Under the pieces are notes generated by a model. It searched no databases, was not told where the DNA came from, and was given only the letters and a program-made list of their open reading frames with translations. This document shows positions 18,052-28,330 of a stretch of 64,000 nucleotides of DNA, in pieces. The stretch is from Flavobacteriales bacterium. GTDB lineage: Bacteria > Bacteroidota > Bacteroidia > Flavobacteriales_F > PHOS-HE28. Every line of letters begins with the position of its first letter. The first letter of the stretch is position 1. The stretch is taken from positions 117,104-181,103 of the forward strand of contig JADKGB010000034.1 in assembly GCA_016717225.1 (NCBI GenBank), given 5' to 3'. A program made the translations under genes and the position numbers.

Positions 18052-19455
18052 TTACTGAGGCAACACCTTGCCGGGGTTCATGATCCCTTGCGGATCGAAG
18101 GCGCTCTTCAACGCGCGCATCAGGTTCAACTGAACCGGGCTGAAAGCGATGTCCATATAGGCTCGTTGCACCAACCCGATGCCATGCTCACCGCTAAGGG
18201 TTCCGCCCAGTGAAACCGTTAGTTGGAAGATCTCCCGGATCGCCTTGGGCAGCGTGTGTTCCCAGAATTCATCGCTCAGTTCACCCTTGATGATGTTCAC
18301 GTGGAGATTCCCATCTCCCGCGTGGCCATAACACACTGTGCTGAACCCATACGCCTCACCGATCGCTTTCACACCGGCGAGCAATCGGGGTAATTCGAAG
18401 CGCGGCACAACAGTGTCCTCCTCTTTGTACACGCTATGCGCTTTCACACTCACCGGCACACTTCGGCGAAGCTTCCAAAGCGCATCCTTTTCTGCTGTGG
18501 TTTCTGCGAACAGCACCTCGCCGCATTCATGTGCCTCCAAAACGCCCAGGATCGTTTCGCAATCGCGCATCAGCACATCAGTGTGGTTACCATCCACTTC
18601 GATCAACAAATAAGCACCTGGCTCGGCAGACACTTGCGCCGGAAGTCCTTCAGTGAAACGCATCGTCCAAACGATCGCATCGCGCTCCATGAACTCCATC
18701 GCGCTCGGCGTGATCCCCGCTCGGAAAACCGCGCTCACCGCTTCACACGCCTTGGCCGCACTGGCAAAAGGAACGAGCATCAGCCGTGTTTCCTTCGGCA
18801 ATGGGATCAAGCGCAGAACCGCCTTGGTGATGATCCCCAAGGTGCCTTCACTGCCCACCATCAGGCGGGTAAGATCATAACCTGTGCTGTTCTTAAGCGT
18901 GTTCGCACCCGTCCAGATCACATCACCGCTGGGCAGTACCACTTCGAGATTCAGCACCCAGTCACGCGTTACACCATACTTCACGGCCCTGGGACCACCC
19001 GCGTTCTCGGCGATATTGCCACCCAACGTACAACTGCCTTTGCTACTGGGATCACACGCATAGAAAAGGCCCTTTGCCGCTGCGGCATCCATCAGCGTTT
19101 GGGTGATCACGCCGGGTTCAACGATCACCTGTAGATTTTGCTCATCGATCAGCACGATGCGGTCCATTCGATCCAATGCGAGCCCAACACCACCTTGAAC
19201 GCACAAGGCACCACCGCTCAATCCAGTGCGGCCGCCGATGGGCGTGATCGGTACGCTATGCTGCGCACAAAGCTTCACCACGGTCGCCACTTCCACAGCA
19301 GTGCGAGGGCGAACAACAACATCCGGAGGGTAGCTCAAGTCCTCGGTCTCATCATGGCCATATCGAACGCGGTCTTCATTACCCAAAAACACGACATCCA
19401 CCGGCAATAGAGTGCGAAGTGCAGTTACGAATTCGGAAGGAAGGGTAAGGGGCAT
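18052..19455 (-). CDS. glcD: FAD-linked oxidase, glycolate/D-lactate dehydrogenase type (GlcD)
   Basis: 467 residues from ATG 19455 (MPLTLPSEFVTALRTLLP); the open frame upstream to 19629 lacks similarity and would overlap the divergent gene. The N-terminal PCMH FAD domain has PITPIGGRTGLSGGALCVQG and GLFYACDPSSKGSCTLGGNI; the C-terminal oxidase domain has CYGHAGDGNLHVNI and GGTLSGEHGIGLVQRAYM. It oxidises a 2-hydroxy acid such as glycolate or D-lactate at FAD. No GlcE/GlcF subunits are present, so a stand-alone D-lactate dehydrogenase is equally possible. Confidence 0.9.
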   Translation of the reverse strand: MPLTLPSEFVTALRTLLPVDVVFLGNEDRVRYGHDETEDLSYPPDVVVRPRTAVEVATVVKLCAQHSVPITPIGGRTGLSGGALCVQGGVGLALDRMDRIVLIDEQNLQVIVEPGVITQTLMDAAAAKGLFYACDPSSKGSCTLGGNIAENAGGPRAVKYGVTRDWVLNLEVVLPSGDVIWTGANTLKNSTGYDLTRLMVGSEGTLGIITKAVLRLIPLPKETRLMLVPFASAAKACEAVSAVFRAGITPSAMEFMERDAIVWTMRFTEGLPAQVSAEPGAYLLIEVDGNHTDVLMRDCETILGVLEAHECGEVLFAETTAEKDALWKLRRSVPVSVKAHSVYKEEDTVVPRFELPRLLAGVKAIGEAYGFSTVCYGHAGDGNLHVNIIKGELSDEFWEHTLPKAIREIFQLTVSLGGTLSGEHGIGLVQRAYMDIAFSPVQLNLMRALKSAFDPQGIMNPGKVLPQ

Positions 19456-19640
19456 GTGCGGCTGGCGTACGATGCGAAATTGGCAAGTACTTGCCTTGAG
19501 GGCGCTTCCGAATGGTGAAGTTTCACACAGCCAGAGAGCAGAAAAGATGGATTCCACTATCTTTTCCGGCGTTCGGCAAAAGAGAGGCATCCGAGAAGGG
19601 GGGCTGAACGTCTTACGAATGTGACCCAATGCACCCGACC

Positions 19641-21299
19641 ATGAAGAAATTACTGATAACAGCGCTGCTTCTCGCTCTTGCCCGCCCCTCTTCGGCGCAG
19701 AATATCGGCATCAACGCGAATGGTGCTGCACCCAGCGCCTCTGCCTTGTTGGATATTGATGTCTCCGCCTTGCCTGCTGCAGCTAAGCGCGGATTGCTTA
19801 TTCCACGTATCGCGCTGACCTCCACCATCGTCGCAGCTCCGGTTGTTGCTCCGGCAGCTTCTCTGCTTGTGTACAATACGGCCACAGCTGGCGTTGCTCC
19901 GAACAACGTAGTGCCAGGCTTCTATTATTGGAACGGAGCCGCGTGGACCCAGATGCTCGCTGGCGTTCAAGGTTGGACCACTTTAGGGAACGCCGGCACA
20001 ACGCCCACAACGAATTTCCTTGGTACCACGGACCCCCAGGACTTCGTAATTCGTACCAATAATTTGGAACGCTTTCGTGTACTCGGTGCCAACGGCCGCA
20101 TCGGCTGGGGCACTGTCGCTCCCGTGGCTCCCATCGAGGTGAACAGTGGTGCCCTCGCCGACGCGATCTACGGCCACAGCACCAATGTCGGCGGCTGGCT
20201 TGGCCGGGAAACTAACATCACCTTCGGCATTCCCTTGCAGAACGTGCTCGGGGCCGGGGTCTATGCCAACAACCCCACGGCCGGATACACCTCCATCTTC
20301 TCCCAATCCTCGGGTGCCGCCACCGTTGCCGCCTCAATCAATTACAGCGACGTCTGGATCTCCTCCTACAACTATGTCCAGAATGCCAGCGCTCTGTTCA
20401 ATCCGCCGGGCACCTATTCCCAGTTGAACGTGACCAACGCCGCACTAAATGGTGATCAGGTCGCGTTGCGGTCCTACAGTGGGCGTGGCATCACCGCCGG
20501 CAATCCGGGTTTCACCATCGGTTCCTCGGCCACGGCCGATGCCCAGAACCAGGACGCCATCGGTGTGGAAGGTGTGGCGTACTCAAACACCAGCACCCGA
20601 GCGGGCGGCTACTTCGAGTCGTTCAACTTCGCTGGTGTGAGTCAGGCGTACGCTTATGTGGGCACCACGGTCGGTGGCATCGCCCGCAAGATCACCGGCA
20701 CCGCAGCGGTGGCCGAGATCGTGCCCACCGAGAACCACGGCCGCATCATGCTCACCTGCCCGGAATCGCCGGAATATTGGTACCAGGACTACGGTACCGT
20801 TCAACTGGTGAACGGCCAAGCGCATGTAGACCTCGATCCGATCCTCAAAGACATCATCATGGTGAACGCGGAGTACCCCGTGCGCGTGTTCTGCACACCC
20901 GTGGATATGGCCGACTTCAACGGCGTGGCGCAGATGAACCGCACCGCCACCGGCTTCGACCTGGTGGAACTGAACGGTGGCGCGCATTCGGGCACCATCG
21001 ACTACCAATTGATCGTGAAGCCCAAGACCGGTTTCGGCGAAGGCCGCTTCCCACAGGCACCCGGACCAGCTTGGTTGAAGAAGGAGTTCGAACCGGCGAA
21101 AGCGCGTGCCGCGAACCAACCCGACCCATCCAAAATCTTCTACTGGCCGGGCGATCCGGAGGCATATGGCTACGACATCGACAAGGTCACGCCTGTTGGA
21201 CGTCGCGTGCCGAGCGGCAAGAACGCGGGCAAATTCAAAGTGGCCGAAGGGGTGTTCATGGACCATTTCCCTGCGACCAAGCCGAGTAATGGAAAGTGA
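19641..21299 (+). CDS. Modular secreted surface protein (shares N-terminal module with the 39-46 kb cluster)
   Basis: About 552 residues from ATG 19641 with signal peptide (MKKLLITALLLALARPSSAQ). The mature N-terminus NIGINANGAAPSASALLDID, then KRGLLIPR, is the same module that opens the proteins at 39557 and 41587. After FYYWNGAAWTQMLAG comes a long repetitive beta region (NSGALADAIYGHS..., likely fibre-like), and the end (ENHGRIMLTCPESPEYWYQD, IDYQLIVKPKTGFGEGRFP) is unlike the tandem paralogues. No T9SS type A domain is seen. Possibly an adhesin or tail-fibre-like structure; I infer this only from the architecture. Confidence 0.75.
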   Translation: MKKLLITALLLALARPSSAQNIGINANGAAPSASALLDIDVSALPAAAKRGLLIPRIALTSTIVAAPVVAPAASLLVYNTATAGVAPNNVVPGFYYWNGAAWTQMLAGVQGWTTLGNAGTTPTTNFLGTTDPQDFVIRTNNLERFRVLGANGRIGWGTVAPVAPIEVNSGALADAIYGHSTNVGGWLGRETNITFGIPLQNVLGAGVYANNPTAGYTSIFSQSSGAATVAASINYSDVWISSYNYVQNASALFNPPGTYSQLNVTNAALNGDQVALRSYSGRGITAGNPGFTIGSSATADAQNQDAIGVEGVAYSNTSTRAGGYFESFNFAGVSQAYAYVGTTVGGIARKITGTAAVAEIVPTENHGRIMLTCPESPEYWYQDYGTVQLVNGQAHVDLDPILKDIIMVNAEYPVRVFCTPVDMADFNGVAQMNRTATGFDLVELNGGAHSGTIDYQLIVKPKTGFGEGRFPQAPGPAWLKKEFEPAKARAANQPDPSKIFYWPGDPEAYGYDIDKVTPVGRRVPSGKNAGKFKVAEGVFMDHFPATKPSNGK

Positions 21300-21349
21300 G
21301 CCTCTTCTTCCAGCGGAACGGCCTCGTACAAAAGGGGGCCATTCCTATT

Positions 21350-22034
21350 TCAAGGGATCGCGGGCGGTGTGGCTATACTATCCGCTGTGTAGAGCAGTGG
21401 TGACCGAAAAATACTCACCGGCGTGATCACCACCTGCTTCGCAGGGAAACGCGTACCGAACCTGTCTTTGAGTATTCGCTTGGCCTCGCTTCCACTGAAG
21501 TCCATGTCGCCAAAGCGTTCCAGTTTTCCAACCTCCAGCTGAGCGCCGCGCTGGTAGATCTTCCATACGAGCTCGGAGCAGTAGATCCGCTCTTCGTCCA
21601 TGTCGAACCAAATGTCATAAGGGCGCCCCATCTCCCTCTCCCCCTTCAGCTTTCATCGCGGCGATGTGTGCAACTGAAAGCGGCGATGGATCCTTCAATC
21701 GTTTCACCACCACGTGGTGCTTCTCGCCATGCGCCACCCATTCGGAATAGGGCGTTTTCTGAACCGGACCGATCGCTTCCCACACGATCGGACCCCCCTT
21801 TTCGATGAAGACAATACCACAATGCGTGTAGGGCGAATGCGTAGCCTGAGCGATCGCCGGACATTGCGCGCTCCCGCTGTACTGGAAGACAATGTCACCG
21901 TCGCGAAGTTCGGGTGATGGCTTCCCCGTTTTCTTCAATTGGGGTTGCGCTCGCCATGCGAACAGAAGCACGACCGCAGAACCAAGTAAAACCAGGATCA
22001 TTGTGCTGACAGAAAGCCGTTTCAAGTTGCCCAT
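21350..22034 (-). pseudogene. YiiX/YebB-like cysteine hydrolase, frameshifted
   Basis: Two overlapping frames together make one permuted NlpC/P60-type (YiiX) hydrolase. The first frame runs from ATG 22034 (MGNLKRLSVSTMILVLLGSA, an N-terminal anchor or signal), with LRDGDIVFQYSGS, SPYTHCGIVFIEKG and KTPYSEWV. The second frame continues MGRPYDIWFDMDEERIYCSE then LVWKIY and stops at 21350. The join is at a GGGGGAGAGGGAG tract near 21623-21640: removing one G gives a continuous 227-residue protein (EGEREMGRPYD). The expected His (THCG) and Cys (YCSEL) are both present, so the gene is intact apart from one base. A sequencing homopolymer error is as likely as a pseudogene. Confidence 0.75.
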
Positions 22035-22205
22035 GATGTGTGATATTGGAACGCAGAGCGCCGAAGGATCCTTGCGCCCGGTAATGAATGCCTGCAATGC
22101 CTCTTCGTGACAGGCCCATATTATCATTTGGCATGACCCCAACGAACAACCAGCCAGTTCGCACCAAACAGCCAACCTTCGACTTTCTTCGCATCGTCAA
22201 AACCC

Positions 22206-23087
22206 ATGATCGTACACAACCCGCACGAATGGATCCGCCCATTGCTGGATCTGCACCGCAGCGGCAGCTTTCGAAAAGCGCTGGGCCCGATGTTGATCAT
22301 GGGCATGCTCACCGCAGCGGTGGTCTGGGTGGAAATGCGATGGCTACAACTGCCTGCGGAGCACCCCTTGAAGAGCATCACCATCATGCACACCTTGCTG
22401 GGCTTCGCGATAAGTATGCTGCTGGTATTCAGAACGAATACCGCCTATGATCGCTGGTGGGAAGGCCGAAAACTATGGGGTTCCTTAGTGAATTGTAGCC
22501 GCAACCTCGCTGTGAAGATCTCGGCATACCTGAAGCCCGATGATGAGGAGAACCGCTTGCTTTTCGCCAAACTCATAGGCCTCTTCGCACATGAACTCCG
22601 CGACCATTTGCTTCGCGAACGCACGCGTCTGGAACTGGATGACGAACCGCATCCTGAACTTGCACTTATCGACCGCGACAAACACGTACCAACGCAAGTG
22701 GTCTTCGCCATGCAGCAGCGCTTGGCAAGGCTTCACCGCGAACAGATCATCTCAGGAGATCAGCTCATTGTCCTGAACACCGACATCAATGTATTCCTCG
22801 ATGTGTGTGGCGCTTGTGAGCGGATCAAGAACACACCGATACCCTATTCTTACTCGAGTTTCATCAAGAAGTTCATTGTGCTGTACTCCGTTACACTACC
22901 CATGGGCTTCGCGTTCATTTTGGGATTGTGGGCCATTCCCGTGGTGATGTTCATTTTCTACGTTCTCGCGAGTCTGGAATTGATCGCGGAAGAGATCGAG
23001 GACCCGTTCAGCGGGGATGAGAACGATGTGCCCATGCAACGGATCTCCGACACGATCGATCGTAACGTGAAGGAGATACTAGCGTGA
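22206..23087 (+). CDS. Bestrophin-family ion channel
   Basis: 293 residues. The family start (MIVHNPHEWIRPLLDLHRSG) and the signature FRTNTAYDRWWEGRKLWGSL are clear; two hydrophobic pairs frame the pore (LIMGMLTAAVVWVEM/LLGFAISMLLVF and LPMGFAFILGLWAIPVVMFI), and the acidic EEIEDPFSGDENDVP loop is the conserved cytosolic region. Bacterial bestrophins form pentameric channels, often cation-selective (for example KpBest). The downstream MFS gene starts within or right after its stop, so the two are co-translated. Confidence 0.92.
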   Translation: MIVHNPHEWIRPLLDLHRSGSFRKALGPMLIMGMLTAAVVWVEMRWLQLPAEHPLKSITIMHTLLGFAISMLLVFRTNTAYDRWWEGRKLWGSLVNCSRNLAVKISAYLKPDDEENRLLFAKLIGLFAHELRDHLLRERTRLELDDEPHPELALIDRDKHVPTQVVFAMQQRLARLHREQIISGDQLIVLNTDINVFLDVCGACERIKNTPIPYSYSSFIKKFIVLYSVTLPMGFAFILGLWAIPVVMFIFYVLASLELIAEEIEDPFSGDENDVPMQRISDTIDRNVKEILA

Positions 23088-23089
23088 AC

Positions 23090-24352
23090 ATGAAGCAAGC
23101 GTTCAAAGACCGCCGCACGCTTTTTCTGGTGATCGTTGCAGCGCTCGGCTATTTCGTAGACATCTACGACCTCGTTCTTTTCAACGTTGTGAAAAAGGAG
23201 AGCTTGCTGGCTATCGGCCTCAGCGGCGCGGAGCTGGAACATTATGATACCTCGCTCTTCAATTGGCAAATGGGCGGCATGCTTATCGGTGGTTTGCTCT
23301 GGGGAATTCTCGGTGATAAACGTGGTCGCGTGCAAGTGCTTTTCGGTAGTATCGTTCTGTATTCCATCGCCAATATCGCCAATGCGTTCGTAGACAATAC
23401 GACGAGCTATGCTTTTTGGCGAGTGCTCGCAGGTATAGGCTTGGCTGGTGAATTGGGTGCAGGGATCACGCTTGTGGTGGAGAGCATGGAGCGTACGCAA
23501 CGTGGTTGGGGAACCATGGTGATCGTTACGTTCGGCGCACTCGGTGGCGTGGTAGCCAGGCTGGTCGGTGGGCAAGGAGCCGCATGGTCCGATGCACTTG
23601 GTCTTGGCTTGCAAGGCTGGCAAATGGCCTACATCGTGGGCGGTGCTTTGGGACTTGTCCTTTTGGCACTGCGTGCAGGTGCGTTCGAAAGCGGCCTTTT
23701 CAAAAAAGCACTGGAGAGCACTTCGGTGGTCAAAGGCAACTTCTTCATGCTCTTTCAGAACGCGAAGCGGGCAAAAATGTACATCGCTTCCGTATTGATC
23801 GGCTTACCGATCTGGTTCACGGTTGGCGTGCTGATCAACAAGAGTCATGTCATCGGTGAGGCATTGGGCGTGCGAGGCGAAGTGATCACTGGCGATAGCG
23901 TGATGTGGAGCTATATCGGTCTGAGCATCGGTGATCTCTTCAGCGGAGCGCTCAGCCAATGGCTACAAAGTCGCAAGAAAGTGGTGCTCTTTTACCTGGT
24001 GATGCTTTCCTTTTGTGTGGCCGTCTACCTCTTGAGATCCAACGTAAGCCTGGCATGGTTCCACTTCATGTGCCTCATGCTCGGAGCGAGCACTGGATTC
24101 TGGGCATTGTTCGTTACCATGGCCAGCGAACAGTTCGGCACCAACTTGCGCAGTACCGTTACCAACACGGCACCCAATTTCGTGCGCGGTGCCACCATAC
24201 CCATTACTCTTGGGTTCTCCGCCCTTACCCCTTCCCTTGGTGCGAACCATGCGGCTCTTGTTGTAGGTGTGATATGCATATCCATCTCAGCGATCTGTAC
24301 ACTATACGTTGACGAGACTTTCCACAAGGACATGGATCATGTGGAACTATGA
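23090..24352 (+). CDS. MFS transporter (sugar-porter/metabolite:H+ symporter-like)
   Basis: About 421 residues from ATG 23090; a GTG at 23084 overlapping the bestrophin stop as GTGA is an alternative start. Twelve hydrophobic segments are visible. The first cytoplasmic loop GDKRGRVQVLFGS carries the MFS motif A (GxxxDRxGRR/K type), and TM1 (YFVDIYDLVLFNVV) has the acidic pair seen in metabolite:H+ symporters. TM4 contains GIGLAGELGAGITLVVE. The substrate cannot be named; the link with the bestrophin gene suggests a joint physiological role such as charge compensation, which is inference. Confidence 0.85.
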   Translation: MKQAFKDRRTLFLVIVAALGYFVDIYDLVLFNVVKKESLLAIGLSGAELEHYDTSLFNWQMGGMLIGGLLWGILGDKRGRVQVLFGSIVLYSIANIANAFVDNTTSYAFWRVLAGIGLAGELGAGITLVVESMERTQRGWGTMVIVTFGALGGVVARLVGGQGAAWSDALGLGLQGWQMAYIVGGALGLVLLALRAGAFESGLFKKALESTSVVKGNFFMLFQNAKRAKMYIASVLIGLPIWFTVGVLINKSHVIGEALGVRGEVITGDSVMWSYIGLSIGDLFSGALSQWLQSRKKVVLFYLVMLSFCVAVYLLRSNVSLAWFHFMCLMLGASTGFWALFVTMASEQFGTNLRSTVTNTAPNFVRGATIPITLGFSALTPSLGANHAALVVGVICISISAICTLYVDETFHKDMDHVEL

Positions 24353-24462
24353 CCGTTCGCTGATCTTGATGACATGACCAACCGTTGCGCCTTTGGTGAA
24401 CGGTATTGTTGTTGCTTTTCCCTCACAGCTATATTGCCATCCCCTTGTTTTCAAACCCGATC

Positions 24463-26715
24463 ATGCTCCGTACTACTTCCCTTTTATTGAGCCTCGCGCT
24501 CGGCTCCTCGCTCGTTGCCCAAAAGCAATTGACCAATGCTGACATCTGGGCGAGCCCGGCCTTCAGTGGCGAACGAGTGGCAGGCCTCAACAGCATGAAC
24601 GATGGGCTGCACTATACCGCGCAGGAAGAGGAAGGAAAGGATCAGGTGATCAATATCTACGATTACAAGACCGGCGGAAAAACGGGCACACTATTGAGCA
24701 CCAAAGACCTCGGCAGCATCGCGATGGAAGGCTATCACTTGAGCAACGATGAGCATTTGGTGATGATCGAAACCGCAACGGATCCGCTTTACCGTTACAG
24801 CTACTTCGCGTACAATTTCGTGTACGATGTGAGGTCGAAAACCCTGAAGCCGTTATCTGATACGACCAAAAGCAAACAGCGCCTGGCCACCTTCAGCCCC
24901 GATGGAAGTCACGCGGCATTCGTTCGGGACAACAATTTGTTCGTGGTGGATCTCTCCACCATGAAAGAGCGGGAAGTGACCGACGAGGGCGAGATGAACA
25001 AGGTGATGTTCGGGTGCACGGATTGGGTGTACGAAGAAGAATTCGCGCTGGTGCAAGGGTACCAATGGAACAATGCCGGCAACAAGTTGCTCTACCTGCG
25101 TAGCGAAGAAACGGAGGTAAAACAGTTCGACATAGCCAAGTACGAACACCAATTGTACCCGCACGACTATACCTACAAGTATCCGAAAGCCGGTGAAAAG
25201 AACAGCGATGTGAGCCTGCATGTATATGATCTGATGGGCGGCATAAAGACCGATGTGCCATTGGGCAAAGACGCAACGGACTTTTACTTACCGCGCTTCG
25301 GTTTCACCAATGACGACAATACTGTTTGGTTCATGCAGTTGAACCGCCTGCAGAACGAGAAGCTCATCTATACGATGAAGATCCCCGTTCCCAAGCCAGC
25401 GACCGTCCAGTTGGAAACGAAAGAGATCTACCGGGAAACGAGCAAGACCTACATCGAAGTAACCGATGATCTGTTCTTCATGAAGGACGGCAGTGGCTTC
25501 GTTCTGACCAATGAAACCAGCGGCTGGAACCACATTTACTGGTGTCCCATGAACGCGAGCGGGAAGGCAGCTCCCAAAGCGATGGCGATGTCAACGATGG
25601 CGAACACACGACCGATCACCTCAGGCAACTACGATGTTCTGGGGGTGAAAGGGATCGATGAAGCAGGCAAGCGCGTGATCTTCACAGCGAGCATGAAAGA
25701 CCCTATGCACCAAGAGGTGTATGCGATCCCGCTCAGTGGCAAAGGACTGAAGGAGCTATCACCACCAGGTGGCAGTAACGATGCTGAATTCAGCACCGGC
25801 TTCAAATACTTCATCAACACGCACAGCAATGCCAACGAACCACAGACCATTACCTTGCACGATGGACAAGGCAAACTGGTAAAGACACTGAAAGACAACA
25901 CCAAGCTGCGCGCAAAACTGAAGGAGTATGATCTCCCGAAAAAGGAGTTCCTGAAAATGAAGCTGGATCCCGCTTCAGGGCCGGGAGGAGTCGAGCTGAA
26001 CGCATGGATGATCAAGCCACCGAATTTCGATAGTCGCAAACAGTATCCGGTCTTCATGACGCAATACAGCGGCCCTAACAGCAGCCAGGTGCTGGATGAA
26101 TGGGGAGGTCGGAACCTGCTGTGGCACCAGTTGCTCGCACAGAAAGGATACCTCGTTGTTTGCGCGGATCCCCGGGGCACCGCAAGACGTGGTCATGACT
26201 TCAGGCATCTCACGTACGGGCAACTGGGCAAGTACGAAACCGAGGACCAGATCGCCGTGGCGAAGTGGTTGGGTACGCAACCATACGTGGACAAACAACG
26301 CATCGGCATTCAGGGTTGGAGCTATGGTGGTTATATGAGCAGCCTCTGTATTACCAAAGGCGCGGACGTGTTCAAGACCGCGATCGCCGTGGCACCTGTC
26401 ACGAATTGGCGTTACTACGATTCCATTTATACCGAACGCTACATGGGCTTGCCACAAGCTAATGCAAGTGGCTATGACGACAACAGCCCGATCAACCACG
26501 TGGAAAAATTGCGCGGGAATTATCTATTGATCCATGGCCTCGCTGATGATAATGTCCACTTCCAGAACAGCGCCGAAATGATCACCGCATTGGTGAAAGC
26601 CAACAAGCCTTTCGACCTGATGACCTATCCCGACAAGAACCACGGGATATACGGGGGCAATACGCGCCTGCACCTGTACGAGAAGATGACGAACTTCCTG
26701 TTGGAGAAACTTTGA
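24463..26715 (+). CDS. Dipeptidyl peptidase IV-type serine peptidase (S9B)
   Basis: 750 residues from ATG 24463 with signal peptide (MLRTTSLLLSLALGSSLVAQ). An N-terminal eight-bladed propeller (about 40-490) contains the YEEEFALVQGYQWNNAGN region with the Glu pair that binds the substrate N-terminus. The C-terminal alpha/beta hydrolase domain has the triad S620 (GWSYGGYMSS), D695 (HGLADDNVHFQ) and H727 (DKNHGIYGG), which align with human DPP4 S630, D708 and H740. It removes X-Pro or X-Ala dipeptides from peptides in the periplasm. Three peptide transporters follow directly, so the cluster probably supplies and imports dipeptides. Confidence 0.95.
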   Translation: MLRTTSLLLSLALGSSLVAQKQLTNADIWASPAFSGERVAGLNSMNDGLHYTAQEEEGKDQVINIYDYKTGGKTGTLLSTKDLGSIAMEGYHLSNDEHLVMIETATDPLYRYSYFAYNFVYDVRSKTLKPLSDTTKSKQRLATFSPDGSHAAFVRDNNLFVVDLSTMKEREVTDEGEMNKVMFGCTDWVYEEEFALVQGYQWNNAGNKLLYLRSEETEVKQFDIAKYEHQLYPHDYTYKYPKAGEKNSDVSLHVYDLMGGIKTDVPLGKDATDFYLPRFGFTNDDNTVWFMQLNRLQNEKLIYTMKIPVPKPATVQLETKEIYRETSKTYIEVTDDLFFMKDGSGFVLTNETSGWNHIYWCPMNASGKAAPKAMAMSTMANTRPITSGNYDVLGVKGIDEAGKRVIFTASMKDPMHQEVYAIPLSGKGLKELSPPGGSNDAEFSTGFKYFINTHSNANEPQTITLHDGQGKLVKTLKDNTKLRAKLKEYDLPKKEFLKMKLDPASGPGGVELNAWMIKPPNFDSRKQYPVFMTQYSGPNSSQVLDEWGGRNLLWHQLLAQKGYLVVCADPRGTARRGHDFRHLTYGQLGKYETEDQIAVAKWLGTQPYVDKQRIGIQGWSYGGYMSSLCITKGADVFKTAIAVAPVTNWRYYDSIYTERYMGLPQANASGYDDNSPINHVEKLRGNYLLIHGLADDNVHFQNSAEMITALVKANKPFDLMTYPDKNHGIYGGNTRLHLYEKMTNFLLEKL

Positions 26716-26817
26716 GATCGATCACTCCGGAAGGTGCTGCCATCGTTGGAAAATGATGCGGCTCCGACATTCCCGCTACATTGCCCACAGACCACCAACC
26801 GAAACCAACTTGATCGC

Positions 26818-28299
26818 ATGAGCACAACAACCGTTGAACGCGGCCATCCGAAAGGCCTCTATTGGCTGTTCGCAGCCGAAATGTGGGAGCGCTTCTGCTA
26901 CTATGGCATGCGCGCTTTGCTCACGTTGTACCTCATCAAATCATTGATGAAGGGAGACAAGGAAGCGTTCGCGATCTACGGTGCCTACACCGCCTTGGTG
27001 TACACGATGCCTGTGATCGGTGGACGTGTTGCCGATAAGATCCTGGGGTACCGTTTGGCTGTGATACTCGGTGGTTTGCTCATGGCCATTGGTGAGTTCG
27101 TTATTCTGGGTGGAACGGAGCAATGGCTCTATTGGGGAATGGCGATCATCATCGTTGGCAACGGGCTGTTCAAACCGAACATCAGCACCATGGTGGGGAA
27201 GCTTTACGATGACGGCGACCCTCGCAAGGACTCGGGCTTCACCATCTTCTATATCGGTATCAACTTGGGTGCTTTGCTCGCAACCACGGTGTGTGCCGAG
27301 GTGGGTCATATCTACGGACCGAAATATGGCTTCGCGCTTGCAGGCGTTGGCATGCTTCTGGGGATCGCGTTCTTTATACTGGGGCAGAAATCGTTCGCTC
27401 ACGTTTCCAACCCACCTGCCGGTGATTCATTGCACAAGCCCAAATGGGGACCGCTTAGTCCGTTCATGGCTGTTCTGGTGGGTTGTGTTGCGTTGGTACC
27501 AGTTCTCCATTTCCTCTTGGAGAAGCCAGATGTCGCAGGCTACGTGTTGTTCGCGACCTTGATCTTTGTTCTGGGCAGTTTGATCGCCCGTGGCATCAAG
27601 GATGGCAAAGTTCAGTTGGACAAAATGTTCGGCTTCATCATCCTGATGTTCTTCAACGTGGTGTTCTGGGCCTGTTTCGAACAGGCCGGCAGTTCGCTCA
27701 CCTTGTTCGCCGACCGCAACGTGGATAGACACATATTCGGCTGGGAAATGGGTGCCGCTACCACGCAGTTCTTCAACCCGGCGTACATCATGCTCTTCGG
27801 TTCGCTCTTCGCCATGATGTGGGTGAAGTTGAAGTCAGCCAAAATGGATCCGAGTATCCCGATGAAATTCGGCCTGGGTATTCTTCAGCTCGGTCTTGGT
27901 TATTTGGTGATCCTGGTCGGTCAAGCCATGGCTGTTGATTTCATGGTGCCATTGGTTACCCTGGTGCTGCTCTATCTTCTGCATACCACGGGCGAACTTT
28001 TCCTGAGCCCCATTGGATTGAGTATGGTAACGAAGCTGGTGCCGAAAGACATGACAGGCACCGCTATGGGCGCTTGGTTCCTCAGCATTGCCACTGCGAA
28101 TTACATGGCTGGGTTGATCGCGAAACTGACAGGTGCCGAAGAAAAGGCCGGTGCAGTGGAAGGGGTGCTCGACAAGGCTGCTAGCTTGGCCACCTATGTG
28201 GATGTATACAGCACAATGGGCTTCGTTACGGTCGGCATCGGTCTTTTCCTCATGGTCATGAGCCCATTGGTGAACAAGCTGTTCCACGGGATCCGTTGA
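26818..28299 (+). CDS. POT-family peptide:H+ symporter, copy 1
   Basis: 493 residues from ATG 26818. The POT signature ExxERFxYY is present (EMWERFCYYGMRALLTLYL), followed by TM2-TM4 motifs GGRVADKILGYR and GNGLFKPNISTMVGKLYDDG (PTR2 family signature). Near the end FLSPIGLSMVTKLVPKDMTG and GAWFLSIATANYMAGL match TM10-TM11. POT proteins import di- and tripeptides with protons across the inner membrane. It lies about 100 nt after the dipeptidyl peptidase gene. Confidence 0.93.
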   Translation: MSTTTVERGHPKGLYWLFAAEMWERFCYYGMRALLTLYLIKSLMKGDKEAFAIYGAYTALVYTMPVIGGRVADKILGYRLAVILGGLLMAIGEFVILGGTEQWLYWGMAIIIVGNGLFKPNISTMVGKLYDDGDPRKDSGFTIFYIGINLGALLATTVCAEVGHIYGPKYGFALAGVGMLLGIAFFILGQKSFAHVSNPPAGDSLHKPKWGPLSPFMAVLVGCVALVPVLHFLLEKPDVAGYVLFATLIFVLGSLIARGIKDGKVQLDKMFGFIILMFFNVVFWACFEQAGSSLTLFADRNVDRHIFGWEMGAATTQFFNPAYIMLFGSLFAMMWVKLKSAKMDPSIPMKFGLGILQLGLGYLVILVGQAMAVDFMVPLVTLVLLYLLHTTGELFLSPIGLSMVTKLVPKDMTGTAMGAWFLSIATANYMAGLIAKLTGAEEKAGAVEGVLDKAASLATYVDVYSTMGFVTVGIGLFLMVMSPLVNKLFHGIR

Positions 28300-28330
28300 T
28301 CCGATCGGACAAACTTTTGATCTTGCCCTT

